Shown here piece after piece: positions 10,388-18,434 of a stretch of 64,000 nucleotides of DNA. Made by a program: the position numbers and the translations under genes. Source of the DNA: Sulfuriferula nivalis (GTDB lineage: Bacteria > Pseudomonadota > Gammaproteobacteria > Burkholderiales > Sulfuriferulaceae); NCBI RefSeq assembly GCF_009937995.1, contig NZ_AP021881.1, positions 2,914,001 through 2,978,000 of the forward strand, given 5' to 3'. The first letter of the stretch is position 1, and each line of letters begins with the position of its first letter. The notes below the pieces were generated by a model. The model saw only the letters and a list, made by a program, of their open reading frames with translations. It did not search any database and was not told the DNA's origin.

Positions 10388-11302
10388 TTAATTAACAAGA
10401 TGAATAGCAGCCTGCTTGAGCGGACGCGGTGTTGCATCAGCATCCTCATCCATTTCACCGGGTCTGACTTCAGGTGGATTCCGCGGGTCATAATCTGCGT
10501 CTGATGTAAGCGCTAGCTCACGCGAACGACTCACCAGGAAATCTACCAGATGGTTACGTATGCGGTAATACTGAGCATCCTTGTGAATATCATTGCGAGT
10601 ACGGTTGCGTGGCAACGTGTTGACAACTATTTCGGCAATACGCGCACGAGGTCCATTGGTCATAAGAATAATTTTGTCAGAGAGCAAGATCGCTTCGTCT
10701 ACGTCATGCGTAATCATGAATACAGTTTGCTGAGTAGCGGCGCATATTTTCAGCAACTCATCCTGGATTACGCCACGAGTCAAAGCATCCAGCGCGCCGA
10801 ATGGCTCATCCAGCAGCAGCATTTTAGGCTGGATGGAAAATGCACGCGCAATACCGACACGCTGTTTCATACCACCCGACAACTCGGATGGCTTCTTGTG
10901 CTCGGAACCTGTTAACCCCACCAGATCAATAAATTGCTGGCTATGCTGCTGAATTTTTTCCCTGGACCAGTCTGGCCAGCGCGACTTGACGGCGAATTCA
11001 ATATTCTTCATCACCGTCAGCCACGGCATTAACGCATGTCCCTGAAACACCACGCCACGATCCAGACTAGGGCCCGACACTTCGCGCCCATCCATAATCA
11101 CGGTGCCGGCACTGGGACTATCGAGTCCAGCCAACACATTAAGAATAGTCGATTTGCCACAACCAGAGTGCCCGACTATGCAGACGAATTCACCCTTAGC
11201 GATGCTGAAATGGATGTTTTCAAATACCGGTACTGGTGTTTTTCCTCGACTAACCGGATAAACCTTACTTAACGCTTCAACTTTCAAAAAATCGGTTTGC
11301 AT
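10388..11302 (-). CDS. cynD: Nitrate/cyanate-type ABC transporter ATPase
   Basis: This 304-residue ATPase has Walker [11 protein letters not shown]-loop, signature [15 protein letters not shown], Walker [13 protein letters not shown] and a switch His in [11 protein letters not shown]. It belongs to the NrtD/SsuB/TauB group. The C-terminal tail of about 45 residues beyond the core is acidic and Pro-rich ([16 protein letters not shown]) and may be regulatory. It lies 10 bp after the permease gene and 24 bp before cynS, which favours cyanate as the substrate over nitrate or sulfonates. The substrate has not been shown. Confidence 0.88.
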   Translation of the reverse strand: MQTDFLKVEALSKVYPVSRGKTPVPVFENIHFSIAKGEFVCIVGHSGCGKSTILNVLAGLDSPSAGTVIMDGREVSGPSLDRGVVFQGHALMPWLTVMKNIEFAVKSRWPDWSREKIQQHSQQFIDLVGLTGSEHKKPSELSGGMKQRVGIARAFSIQPKMLLLDEPFGALDALTRGVIQDELLKICAATQQTVFMITHDVDEAILLSDKIILMTNGPRARIAEIVVNTLPRNRTRNDIHKDAQYYRIRNHLVDFLVSRSRELALTSDADYDPRNPPEVRPGEMDEDADATPRPLKQAAIHLVN

Positions 11303-11312
11303 ATCTGGCCTC

Positions 11313-12155
11313 TTAATCGTTATATGCCACTAATCGCGACAACCAGCCGAACACCATGTCCAGCATCATGCCGACGATGCCTATCATGAGTACGGCGAAA
11401 ATGACGTTGGTGAGACTGAGGTTATTCCATTCATTCCACACAAAATAACCGATACCAGTACCACCCACCAGCATTTCAGCCGCCACGATGACTAGCCAGG
11501 CTATGCCCATGGAAATACGCATGCCAGTCAGTATGGTCGGTGCTGCTGCTGGCAATATCACCAGAAAAGCTTTGCGCAACGGGCTGACTTCCAGCGTTTT
11601 GGCAACGTTCAGCCAGTCACGTTTGACTGCGGCAACACCGTAGGCAGTATTGATCAGCATAGGCCACAACGAGCAGATGAAGATCACGAAGATCGCCGAT
11701 GCCGACGAGTCCTTGATGGTATAGAGTGCCAGCGGCATCCACGCCAGCGGTGAGATCGGTTTGAGTATCTGGATGTAGGGATCCAGCGCCCGATGCATGA
11801 TAGGCGACATCCCAACCACAAACCCCAACGGTATCGCCACCAGTGCAGCAAGCGCAAATCCGGCCAGCACGCGCGTCAGCGAGTAACCAAGCTGAATGCC
11901 GATACCCTTGTCGTTAGGACCATGGTCGTAGAACGGATCAGCAAGCTTTTCCCGGAACGTATGTCCCACCTCAAGCGGCGTCGGCATGCCTGACTTTTTA
12001 ACGGCACCACCACCCATTAATGCAGCGTATTCGGCATCAGCTTGCGACACTGCTACCGTTTTCTGCGGCAGTGTCGCCAGATACCAGCCCATCAACATCA
12101 CGCCAAAAATCAGCGCAGATAACAGATAAGCACGAAAAGTCAGGGATTTGCTCAT
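11313..12155 (-). CDS. cynB: Nitrate/cyanate-type ABC transporter permease
   Basis: This 280-residue inner-membrane protein has an N-terminal helix, a periplasmic segment with [11 protein letters not shown], and the BPD_transp_1 core of five helices ending [12 protein letters not shown]. The EAA-type loop is seen around [31 protein letters not shown]. It begins 2 bp after the stop of the substrate-binding protein gene, so the operon is tight. It belongs to the NrtB/CynB group by its partners. Confidence 0.88.
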   Translation of the reverse strand: MSKSLTFRAYLLSALIFGVMLMGWYLATLPQKTVAVSQADAEYAALMGGGAVKKSGMPTPLEVGHTFREKLADPFYDHGPNDKGIGIQLGYSLTRVLAGFALAALVAIPLGFVVGMSPIMHRALDPYIQILKPISPLAWMPLALYTIKDSSASAIFVIFICSLWPMLINTAYGVAAVKRDWLNVAKTLEVSPLRKAFLVILPAAAPTILTGMRISMGIAWLVIVAAEMLVGGTGIGYFVWNEWNNLSLTNVIFAVLMIGIVGMMLDMVFGWLSRLVAYND

Positions 12156-12157
12156 GA

Positions 12158-13507
12158 TCAGGCCCTGCTTATCTTAAAGGATTTGAGATATTGCTCAGGC
12201 TTAGCCGGATCAAACTCTTTGCCCATGATGGTGTATTTACTGTAGTTGCTGGCTGGCGCCGACAACCCCATTTCCTTCATACGTTTGCGTGCATCTGTGG
12301 CGAGGAATACCTGCTCTGCAATTTGCTTGTAATTGACATCGCCTTTCAGATAACCCCAACGCTTCATCTGCGTCAGCATCCATACTGCCATCGACTGCCA
12401 TGGGAACGGGTCGAAATCAACGCGATCCGGCACATTGCGCACTTTGCCCAGACCATCGGCAAAGTGACCCGTCATGACCTGTTCCAACACCGGAATAGGC
12501 TGGTTGAGGTAGTTAGCTGGCGCAATGGCCTTGATGATGTCGTCGCGGTTTTCCGGCTTGTGCGCATATTCGGTCGCACTGGCAATGGCACGGAACAGTG
12601 CGGCAAAGGTGTTTGGATAAGCTTTGGTAAACTCATGCGACACACCGAACGCGCAGCATGGGTGACCATCCCAGATATCGCGTGACAGCGTGTGAATAAA
12701 GCCGACTTCTTCATATACGGCACGCTGGTTGAACGGCTCAGGTCCAAGGAAACCATCAATATTGCCCGCGCGCAGATTAGCAACCATATCAGGCGGCGCC
12801 ATGATGCGCAGTTCTACATCCTTGTCTGGGTCTATGCCGTTTTCAGCAAGGAAATAACGCAACAGGAAGTTATGGATGGAGTAATCGAACGGGATACCGA
12901 ATTTCAGACCCTTCCATTGTTTCGGATCCAGATTGTTTTTGTGCTTGACGTGCATGGTAATGGCTTGACCATTGATATTCTCGATGGCAGCCACGTCGAT
13001 AGGCTGTGCCTGTGAACCGAGGCCAAGGCTGATTGCCAGCGGCATAGGCGAGAGCATATGCGAAGCGTCATATTCCTTGTTCATAACCTTATCGCGAACC
13101 ACAGCCCAACCGGCCGTTTTCAGCAGCGATACGTTAAGTCCTTCACGCGAATAGAATCCCATGGGACCGGCCATGATAATAGGGGTGGCGCAAGTAATAG
13201 GTACGAAGCCGATTTTCAAGTCAGGCTTTTCCAGCGGGGCGCGGTCAGCGGCCAGTGCTTTTGCTGCCGCCATTGGGAACAGCGTGGAAATAGCAGCGAA
13301 CGCCGTGCTGGCACCGACAGCACGGATGAAATTGCGGCGAGTTTCGTCATGTGGAAATAACGCGCGCATCACGGTGGTTTCGACCACGCGACCAATGCGG
13401 GCATCTTCGTCAAGCTGATGCTCGGTCTGGTTACTATGGCGGCCGCAACTACAGCCCTGGCTGGCAAGTTTGACCTTGGGGTCAAATGGATCGTCAAAAG
13501 CTGACAT
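12158..13507 (-). CDS. cynA: Tat-exported NrtA/CynA-like substrate-binding protein
   Basis: The start is placed at the ATG preceded by GGAGATATACG, giving 449 residues; the open frame runs 23 codons further upstream without a ribosome site. About 55 hydrophilic residues, including a CSCGRH motif, precede a twin-arginine signal (TRRNFIRAVG) at about residue 56. The NMT1/NrtA-like ligand-binding domain (LKIGFVPITCATPIIMA) follows. Such a long pre-Tat extension is unusual. The protein should bind substrate in the periplasm for the permease and ATPase that follow. Transcription is probably from the sigma-54 site at 13560-13576. Confidence 0.88.
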   Translation of the reverse strand: MSAFDDPFDPKVKLASQGCSCGRHSNQTEHQLDEDARIGRVVETTVMRALFPHDETRRNFIRAVGASTAFAAISTLFPMAAAKALAADRAPLEKPDLKIGFVPITCATPIIMAGPMGFYSREGLNVSLLKTAGWAVVRDKVMNKEYDASHMLSPMPLAISLGLGSQAQPIDVAAIENINGQAITMHVKHKNNLDPKQWKGLKFGIPFDYSIHNFLLRYFLAENGIDPDKDVELRIMAPPDMVANLRAGNIDGFLGPEPFNQRAVYEEVGFIHTLSRDIWDGHPCCAFGVSHEFTKAYPNTFAALFRAIASATEYAHKPENRDDIIKAIAPANYLNQPIPVLEQVMTGHFADGLGKVRNVPDRVDFDPFPWQSMAVWMLTQMKRWGYLKGDVNYKQIAEQVFLATDARKRMKEMGLSAPASNYSKYTIMGKEFDPAKPEQYLKSFKISRA

Positions 13508-13559
13508 CGTATATCTCCTTAACATTTGATTAACAAAATTTATCTGCTGGGTATCAATT

Positions 13560-13576
13560 AGCAGCAATCGTGCCAA
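13560..13576 (-). promoter_or_regulatory. Sigma-54 (-24/-12) promoter of the cyn operon
   Basis: Read on the minus strand the site is TTGGCACGATTGCTGCT. It matches the consensus YTGGCACGRNNNTTGCW at all but one position (CTGC for TTGC), with GG and GC exactly 10 bp apart. It lies about 40 bp upstream of the transcription-ready start codon at 13507 and is divergent from the activator gene. Confidence 0.75.
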
Positions 13577-13656
13577 CCTGACAAATTACTGATTTCATAA
13601 GGCTTGCAGGCTTATCATATGTTTTCTGATATTTTCCTCGCCCGATTTTTGCTTAC

Positions 13657-13674
13657 ATTGTGTAAACAATTTGT
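13657..13674. promoter_or_regulatory. Putative enhancer (UAS) for the NifA-like activator, copy 1
   Basis: The plus strand holds the inverted repeat ATTGTGTAAACAAT (13657-13670). On the minus strand the site reads ACAAATTGTT (13674 to 13665) followed by TACACAAT. The same ACAAATTGTT occurs at 15305-15314 in the same orientation and distance (91-92 bp) to the other sigma-54 promoter. It is also 20 bp upstream of the activator start, so autoregulation is possible. Confidence 0.6.
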
Positions 13675-13694
13675 TCATGACAGGAGAGGTCAAA

Positions 13695-15278
13695 ATGGAT
13701 ACTGCAAATATTCGAACTGCGCCAGAGACACTGATAGATGAAGAGCTATTAGTAATACGTGAAGCGTCTGCGCTAATGGGCAAGAGCCCAGATCAGCACT
13801 ATGTCATCCGTGAAATACTGCATTTACTGTCCGAGTTACTGGGTTTAAATCGTGGGCGTGTCGTGCTGCCAGACGCCGAGACCGATATATTACGCATCGC
13901 ACACGCTTATGGACTGTCGCAAACAGAGATTAAACGCGGTCAATTCTCACCAGGCGAAGGCATTACCGGACGGGTGATGCAGACCGGACAAATGGTAATA
14001 ATTCAGGATATCGACAGCGAGCCTGAATTCCTGTTTCGCACCGTAGTACGCGATCAGTTACCGCATGAAACAGTATCTTATATTGCCATGCCTATTGAGC
14101 AGGGTGGCAAAGTACTCGGCGTACTCGGCGTGCACCGCTTGCGCGACCGTCCACGACCGCTGGCGCGTGACTTGCAGATGTTAAAAATCGCCGCCACCCT
14201 GATCGCCCAGGTCATTATGCTTAACCGTTATATACAGGAGCGTACCGCCCGACTGGAAACCGAAAATCGCGAGTTGAAATGGGCGCTAAACAAGAATCCA
14301 TCCACGCTGGGATCCTTCGGTATCGTCGGCGAATCCATGCCGTTACGGCGTGCGCTAAAGCAAATCGAACAGGTTGCGCAAACCGATGCGACGGTGCTGT
14401 TATTAGGTGAATCCGGCACTGGCAAAGAGCTGTTTGCGCGCGCCTTGCACCTTTCCAGTGCGCGCCGGGATTTTCCGTTCATCAAGGTCAATTGTGGTGC
14501 AATACCGGAAAACCTGTTTGAATCCGAGTTATTTGGTTATGAAAAAGGCGCCTTTACCGGCGCGACCAGCAGTCGGCCCGGCTATTTCGAGCAGGCTAAC
14601 AATGGCACCATATTTCTCGATGAAATCGGCGATATGCCGCTGGCGATGCAGGTCAAATTATTGCGGGTGCTGCAGGAAAACACCATACAGCGCGTCGGGG
14701 CGCGTCGGGAAGCTGCGATTAATGTGCGCATAGTGACTGCTACCAATCAGGATCTGCAACAGGCAGTCAGTCGCGGCAAATTTCGACTCGATTTATTTTA
14801 TCGCATCAATGTAATCCCGGTGCGACTGCCGACCTTACAGGAACGCCCCGAAGATATACGTCATCTGGTGCGCTATTACCTGAATCAGATTAATCAAAGT
14901 TATCAGCGCAACGTTAATATTGCACCCGATGCGCTCGAGCAACTTGCAGCTTATAGCTGGCCAGGCAATGTGCGGCAATTGCGCAACGTGCTGGAACGAC
15001 TGGCCTTACTATCTGAAAACCGATTAATCAGTGCAGCCGACGCTGCATCAGTGATTGCCAGCGAAACCATGAATGAAGCATCCACGCACCCAGTTGCTGA
15101 CATTGAGACGACGCTACCAGGAGGCTTACGCACTTATCAATCGGTACAAACCAGTGATCGTGCGAGCATTATTCAGGCGCTGGCCATAAGTAATGGCAAT
15201 AAGTCGCGCGCAGCACAACAGCTGGGCATGACCTTACGTCAGCTAAATTATCGTATTCAGCGCCTGGGGATAGACTAA
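13695..15278 (+). CDS. NifA-like sigma-54-dependent transcriptional activator
   Basis: The ATG at 13695 is preceded by CAGGAGAGG and gives 527 residues. The order is an N-terminal GAF sensor domain (about residues 20-170), an AAA+ domain with Walker A GESGTGKE, the sigma-54 contact loop GAFTGA and Walker B FLDEIGDM, and a C-terminal Fis-type helix-turn-helix ([20 protein letters not shown]). It opens the sigma-54 polymerase complex by ATP hydrolysis. No nif genes are near. The two flanking -24/-12 promoters with matching upstream elements indicate that its targets are the cyn operon and the OsmC-rubredoxin operon. The GAF ligand is unknown. Confidence 0.93.
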   Translation: MDTANIRTAPETLIDEELLVIREASALMGKSPDQHYVIREILHLLSELLGLNRGRVVLPDAETDILRIAHAYGLSQTEIKRGQFSPGEGITGRVMQTGQMVIIQDIDSEPEFLFRTVVRDQLPHETVSYIAMPIEQGGKVLGVLGVHRLRDRPRPLARDLQMLKIAATLIAQVIMLNRYIQERTARLETENRELKWALNKNPSTLGSFGIVGESMPLRRALKQIEQVAQTDATVLLLGESGTGKELFARALHLSSARRDFPFIKVNCGAIPENLFESELFGYEKGAFTGATSSRPGYFEQANNGTIFLDEIGDMPLAMQVKLLRVLQENTIQRVGARREAAINVRIVTATNQDLQQAVSRGKFRLDLFYRINVIPVRLPTLQERPEDIRHLVRYYLNQINQSYQRNVNIAPDALEQLAAYSWPGNVRQLRNVLERLALLSENRLISAADAASVIASETMNEASTHPVADIETTLPGGLRTYQSVQTSDRASIIQALAISNGNKSRAAQQLGMTLRQLNYRIQRLGID

Positions 15279-15304
15279 ATCCCGGCTCGACCACGACTTG
15301 TTAT

Positions 15305-15320
15305 ACAAATTGTTAACAAT
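15305..15320. promoter_or_regulatory. Putative enhancer (UAS) for the NifA-like activator, copy 2
   Basis: ACAAATTGTT followed by AACAAT contains the perfect 12-bp palindrome ATTGTTAACAAT (15309-15320). A second, imperfect half (TTGTTATACAA, 15298-15308) adjoins it. It lies 92 bp upstream of the -24 GG of the OsmC-operon promoter, matching copy 1 at the cyn promoter. Confidence 0.6.
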
Positions 15321-15404
15321 CTGTTCGCTTACAAAACCAAGGAAGGACTGAGCTTTTATTTATTTATTGTTAATAATCATGCAATTATAGTTATTTTTCG
15401 ATGC

Positions 15405-15420
15405 TGGCATGGCGTTTGCA
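15405..15420 (+). promoter_or_regulatory. Sigma-54 (-24/-12) promoter of the OsmC-rubredoxin operon
   Basis: TGGCATGGCGTTTGCA fits TGGCAYG-N4-TTGCA exactly, with GG (15406-15407) and GC (15418-15419) separated by 10 bp. The start codon of the first gene is 61 bp downstream of the -12 element. Confidence 0.8.
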
Positions 15421-15480
15421 ATAGTGTCAATGTGTCCAATGGGCCACTTACATTAATTGTCATCGCATAAGGAGCAAATC

Positions 15481-16023
15481 ATGCCAGAAGCAGCCGTACT
15501 AAAAATGAATACCGTGTTAACCCCCATCGACAAAGCAGGTCTGGAAGCGCTTGCGGTCAAAGGCAAAGCTAACCCACAGAACGTCGTCACCTTAAAATCC
15601 AAAACGGTGTGTGAAGGTAAATTCCGCAATTTAAGCTATGTACGCAACTTGCCAGCACACGTCATTGATGAACCACCTCACTTGTTGGGCGACGATACCG
15701 CACCTAACCCATCTGAAGCCGTGCTGGCAACCCTCGGTTCCTGTCTCTCGGTTGGCTTGCATGCCAACGCAGTTGCACGCGGCATTTCACTGACCAAGCT
15801 CGAATTAGAACTTGAAGGTGATATCAACGTGACTGCAGTCTGGGGGGTCGGTGATTTATCTGATAGCAAAATCCTTGGCTTTACGGATATCCGCGTCAAA
15901 GTGTATTTGGAAGGCGATGCCAGCCAAAGTGAACTGGAAGAATTAGTCGCACACGCCAATCGCTGGTCACCTGTAGCCAACACTATGCGCAACCCCGTAG
16001 GTGTGACGGTAGCATTAGCCTGA
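15481..16023 (+). CDS. OsmC-family protein lacking the second catalytic Cys
   Basis: The ATG at 15481 follows AAGGAG, giving 180 residues. The OsmC fold is evident in PNPSEAVLATLGSCLSVGLHANA, with Cys88 at the usual first redox position. The usual second Cys, in the family motif CPV, is Ser163 here (RWSPVANTM), so a classical two-Cys peroxide reductase mechanism is unlikely. It is the first gene downstream of a strong sigma-54 promoter and is followed by the acyl-CoA-dehydrogenase-fold gene. It may be a thiol- or ligand-handling partner of that enzyme; this is inference. Confidence 0.85.
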   Translation: MPEAAVLKMNTVLTPIDKAGLEALAVKGKANPQNVVTLKSKTVCEGKFRNLSYVRNLPAHVIDEPPHLLGDDTAPNPSEAVLATLGSCLSVGLHANAVARGISLTKLELELEGDINVTAVWGVGDLSDSKILGFTDIRVKVYLEGDASQSELEELVAHANRWSPVANTMRNPVGVTVALA

Positions 16024-16080
16024 CCCTGTCAGCTGAAAATGGCTGACCTTGCGGCAGCCATGTAAAAACAAGGAGTTATC

Positions 16081-17232
16081 ATGCAAGTTGAAATGTTAAA
16101 ACCAGTAATGGATACAGAAACGGGTGAATCGTTACCAGGCATGGCTGAGCTAATCCGTACCGAATTGTGTCCACGGGTGGTAAGCATCGATCTCAAGGGT
16201 GAGTACCCCCGTGAATTCATGCACAAACTGGGCGCGATTGGCGGTTTCGGTGCTATGGTTGCGCCACAGTTTGGTGGCACTGGTTACGGTCTCAAGAATG
16301 CGATACGGATAATCGAAGATGTGTCGCGCGAATGCGTATCTACCGGATTCATGGTGTGGGCACAGTACGCTTGCGCCTGGTATTTGCAGAACAGCAGCAA
16401 CCTCGCCATCCGCCGCGACGTGCTGCCGCTAATTGCCAAAGGCATAGTGCTAGGCGGTACCGGACAATCCAACGCAATGAAATCCTGCGCGGCTATCGAA
16501 GATAACCGCCTGACGGCAAAACGTGTTGACGGTGGTTATCTGGTTAATGGCACGCTACCCTGGGTTTCCAATATTGGCATCGATCACTACTTCCATGTCG
16601 GCATTGATGTCGAAAACGAACCTGGACTATTGATAGCACTGGTCAAGGGTGATCATCCGGGGCTTACGCTCAACCAGAATGCCCACTTCATCGCGATGGA
16701 AGGCACCAACACCTTCGCCTGCAATTTCAAGGGCGTATTTATTTCCAATGAATCCGTCGTTTCACACCCCAGTGAATTTACCCAATTCAAATCACGCACC
16801 AAAGCTGCATTCATCCTGATGCAAATGGGCATGGGGCTAGGACTGATCGATGCGTGTGTGAGTATGATGAAACGCTCCAACAAAACCCACGGCCACGTCA
16901 ACTGTTTCCTCGACGACCAGGCTGAAACTATCGAAAGTGAATTGTTAGCCGCGCGCGAAGCATGCTATCGTCTAGCCGATAAAATTGACGCTATGCCCGA
17001 TGCCAATCACGAACGCGAAACGCTGGCACTGCGTCTGGCGGGCGGCGAGATGTCGCTGAAAGCAGCTAACTCCGCCATGTTGCATCTCGGCGCCAAAGGC
17101 TATCTGGTCGGAAATGCTGCCCAGCGCCGCGTACGTGAGGCTTATTTTATTGCGATAGTGACGCCCGCTATCAAACACCTGCGCAAAGAATTGCACGATA
17201 TCGACACTGGCAGCTGCGCCTGCACTGCCTGA
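16081..17232 (+). CDS. Acyl-CoA-dehydrogenase-fold flavoprotein
   Basis: This 383-residue protein has the N-terminal helical, middle beta and C-terminal helical domains of the acyl-CoA dehydrogenase superfamily (FGAMVAPQFGGTGYG; GGTGQSN; YLVNGTLPWVSN; MGMGLGLIDACV; REAYFIAIVTPAIKHL). The C-terminal EGT-type flavin/substrate segment of true dehydrogenases is not apparent, so it could be an SfnB/DszC-like flavin oxygenase or an unusual dehydrogenase. The C-terminus ends in a CAC motif. The neighbouring rubredoxin could pass electrons to or from it. RBS AAGGAG precedes the ATG. The substrate is unknown. Confidence 0.82.
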   Translation: MQVEMLKPVMDTETGESLPGMAELIRTELCPRVVSIDLKGEYPREFMHKLGAIGGFGAMVAPQFGGTGYGLKNAIRIIEDVSRECVSTGFMVWAQYACAWYLQNSSNLAIRRDVLPLIAKGIVLGGTGQSNAMKSCAAIEDNRLTAKRVDGGYLVNGTLPWVSNIGIDHYFHVGIDVENEPGLLIALVKGDHPGLTLNQNAHFIAMEGTNTFACNFKGVFISNESVVSHPSEFTQFKSRTKAAFILMQMGMGLGLIDACVSMMKRSNKTHGHVNCFLDDQAETIESELLAAREACYRLADKIDAMPDANHERETLALRLAGGEMSLKAANSAMLHLGAKGYLVGNAAQRRVREAYFIAIVTPAIKHLRKELHDIDTGSCACTA

Positions 17233-17253
17233 ATGCTGAAAGGAAGGAAAGCG

Positions 17254-17646
17254 ATGCTCACTTTTACTGTCAATCTGGATGTAGACACAGCCGTGGCCAA
17301 GCTCAGCGAAGCTGTGGCGGCCGTGCCGATGGGACTGGTCGCGCATATTAACGGTCAGGCCAATGCCGCCAAGCGCGGCCTGACCGTACCCGCCGACCAG
17401 ATACTGGAAGTGTTCCGCCCCGATTTTGCGATTCGCGTGTGGCAAGCGGACAAACGCGCCGGGATCGATATCCCGCTGCGCATTCACGTTTACGAAGCCG
17501 CAGGCAAGACGCATGTCGCCATGCGTAGCCCGATGGAAGTATTTTTACCTTACGCTAGTGCCGAGCTCGATAAGCTGGCTACCGAACTGACGCCAATTTT
17601 TGACAACATACTCGCGTCCCTAACACCTTATAAGGAAGCATCATGA
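17254..17646 (+). CDS. DUF302-family protein
   Basis: The ATG at 17254 with AGGAAGGAAA upstream is preferred over the one at 17233, giving 130 residues. The core VFRPDFAIRVWQADKRAGID, LPLRIHVYE-type strand and later FLPYASAELDKLATELTPIFDNIL resemble DUF302 domains, a small alpha/beta fold of unknown function often found in sulfur-metabolising bacteria. There is no signal peptide, so it is cytoplasmic. It overlaps the rubredoxin gene by 4 bp (ATGA), implying translational coupling. Assignment to DUF302 is by eye. Confidence 0.7.
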   Translation: MLTFTVNLDVDTAVAKLSEAVAAVPMGLVAHINGQANAAKRGLTVPADQILEVFRPDFAIRVWQADKRAGIDIPLRIHVYEAAGKTHVAMRSPMEVFLPYASAELDKLATELTPIFDNILASLTPYKEAS

Positions 17647-17831
17647 ATACCTGTACCGAAGTGGTAACGCAACAATGGATATGCCTGATTTGCGATTTTA
17701 TTTTCGACGAGACTCTGGGCATGCCTGACGAAGGCGTCCCGCCAGGCACGCGTTTTGAAGATATTCCTGAAAGCTGGGTATGCCCGGATTGCGGCGTAAC
17801 CAAAAGCGACTTTGAATTAGTCCAGGCGTAA
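17643..17831 (+). CDS. Rubredoxin
   Basis: This 62-residue one-iron electron carrier has Cys14-X2-Cys17 and Cys47-X2-Cys50 (WICLICDF and WVCPDCG) as iron ligands. The Gly normally following the first pair is Asp18. It is the last gene of the sigma-54-driven operon, with a start overlapping the DUF302 stop. It probably donates electrons to the acyl-CoA-dehydrogenase-fold enzyme encoded upstream (inference). Confidence 0.95.
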   Translation: MNTCTEVVTQQWICLICDFIFDETLGMPDEGVPPGTRFEDIPESWVCPDCGVTKSDFELVQA

Positions 17832-17849
17832 TTTATACGTTAAACAGAC

Positions 17850-17883
17850 TCAACATTGAAGCCACCAACGTCTTCAATGTTGA
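17850..17883. terminator. Hairpin between rubredoxin and thioredoxin-like genes
   Basis: A perfect 12-bp inverted repeat (TCAACATTGAAG, 17850-17861, and its complement 17872-17883) with a 10-nt loop lies between convergent genes and overlaps the last codons of the minus-strand one. No long U tract follows. Confidence 0.6.
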
Positions 17884-18350
17884 TTAGTCTTAGTCACACC
17901 TGCATCTATCAACCCATCCAGATAACTGCCGTAATATTCCTCGGGACCTAACCCGACCAGCGGGTCAGCGGCAGCCGTGCCATCTGGCGTGTACACTATT
18001 ACAGTGGGAGTAAAGCGAGCTTTTTGCGTAGCTGCATACGCTTGCTGTGTCGTCACCGCACCATCGAAGCCTATCAACTTGCTGGCATTATTAATTTCCA
18101 CACGGCGCATCATTACTTTGTGGGTGTATTCCGGGTTGCGCTGCATAGGGATGAGAAAGTTATTCATCACTCTTTCGCAATAATGACAATCTGGACTGGT
18201 AAAAATGATCAGAACAGGCACATGATTTTGGGCAGCAATTCGCCCGTCTTTTTGCAAGTCAGTGGCATAAACAATGGTATCGGTCTTGGCTATCGCTGTA
18301 TTAACAAATAAAGCCAGGCAGATAATTAAATAAGTGTATGCTTTTTTCAT
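17874..18350 (-). CDS. Exported thioredoxin-fold protein
   Basis: This 158-residue protein has an N-terminal signal peptide (cleavage near Ala21) and a thioredoxin-like fold with the redox motif Cys55-His-Tyr-Cys58 (FTSPDCHYCERVM) and a cis-Pro region (RFTPTVIVYTPDG). It is similar in type to SoxW/DsbC-like periplasmic reductases. It lies at the distal edge of the block inserted between algR and hemC, divergent from hemC by 84 bp. The partner is unknown. Confidence 0.82.
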   Translation of the reverse strand: MKKAYTYLIICLALFVNTAIAKTDTIVYATDLQKDGRIAAQNHVPVLIIFTSPDCHYCERVMNNFLIPMQRNPEYTHKVMMRRVEINNASKLIGFDGAVTTQQAYAATQKARFTPTVIVYTPDGTAAADPLVGLGPEEYYGSYLDGLIDAGVTKTNQH

Positions 18351-18434
18351 AGGGCAACCTTAAGGTTTGATAGTAGCGCGCTTAATTGAGTTAAAATAAG
18401 CACTTGATTACCGATTCTACCAACAGGTTATATT

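Noticed and set aside
13695-15278. Nitrogen-fixation locus (activator is NifA-like)
   Set aside because: No nif structural or cofactor genes are nearby; the adjacent sigma-54 promoters serve other operons.
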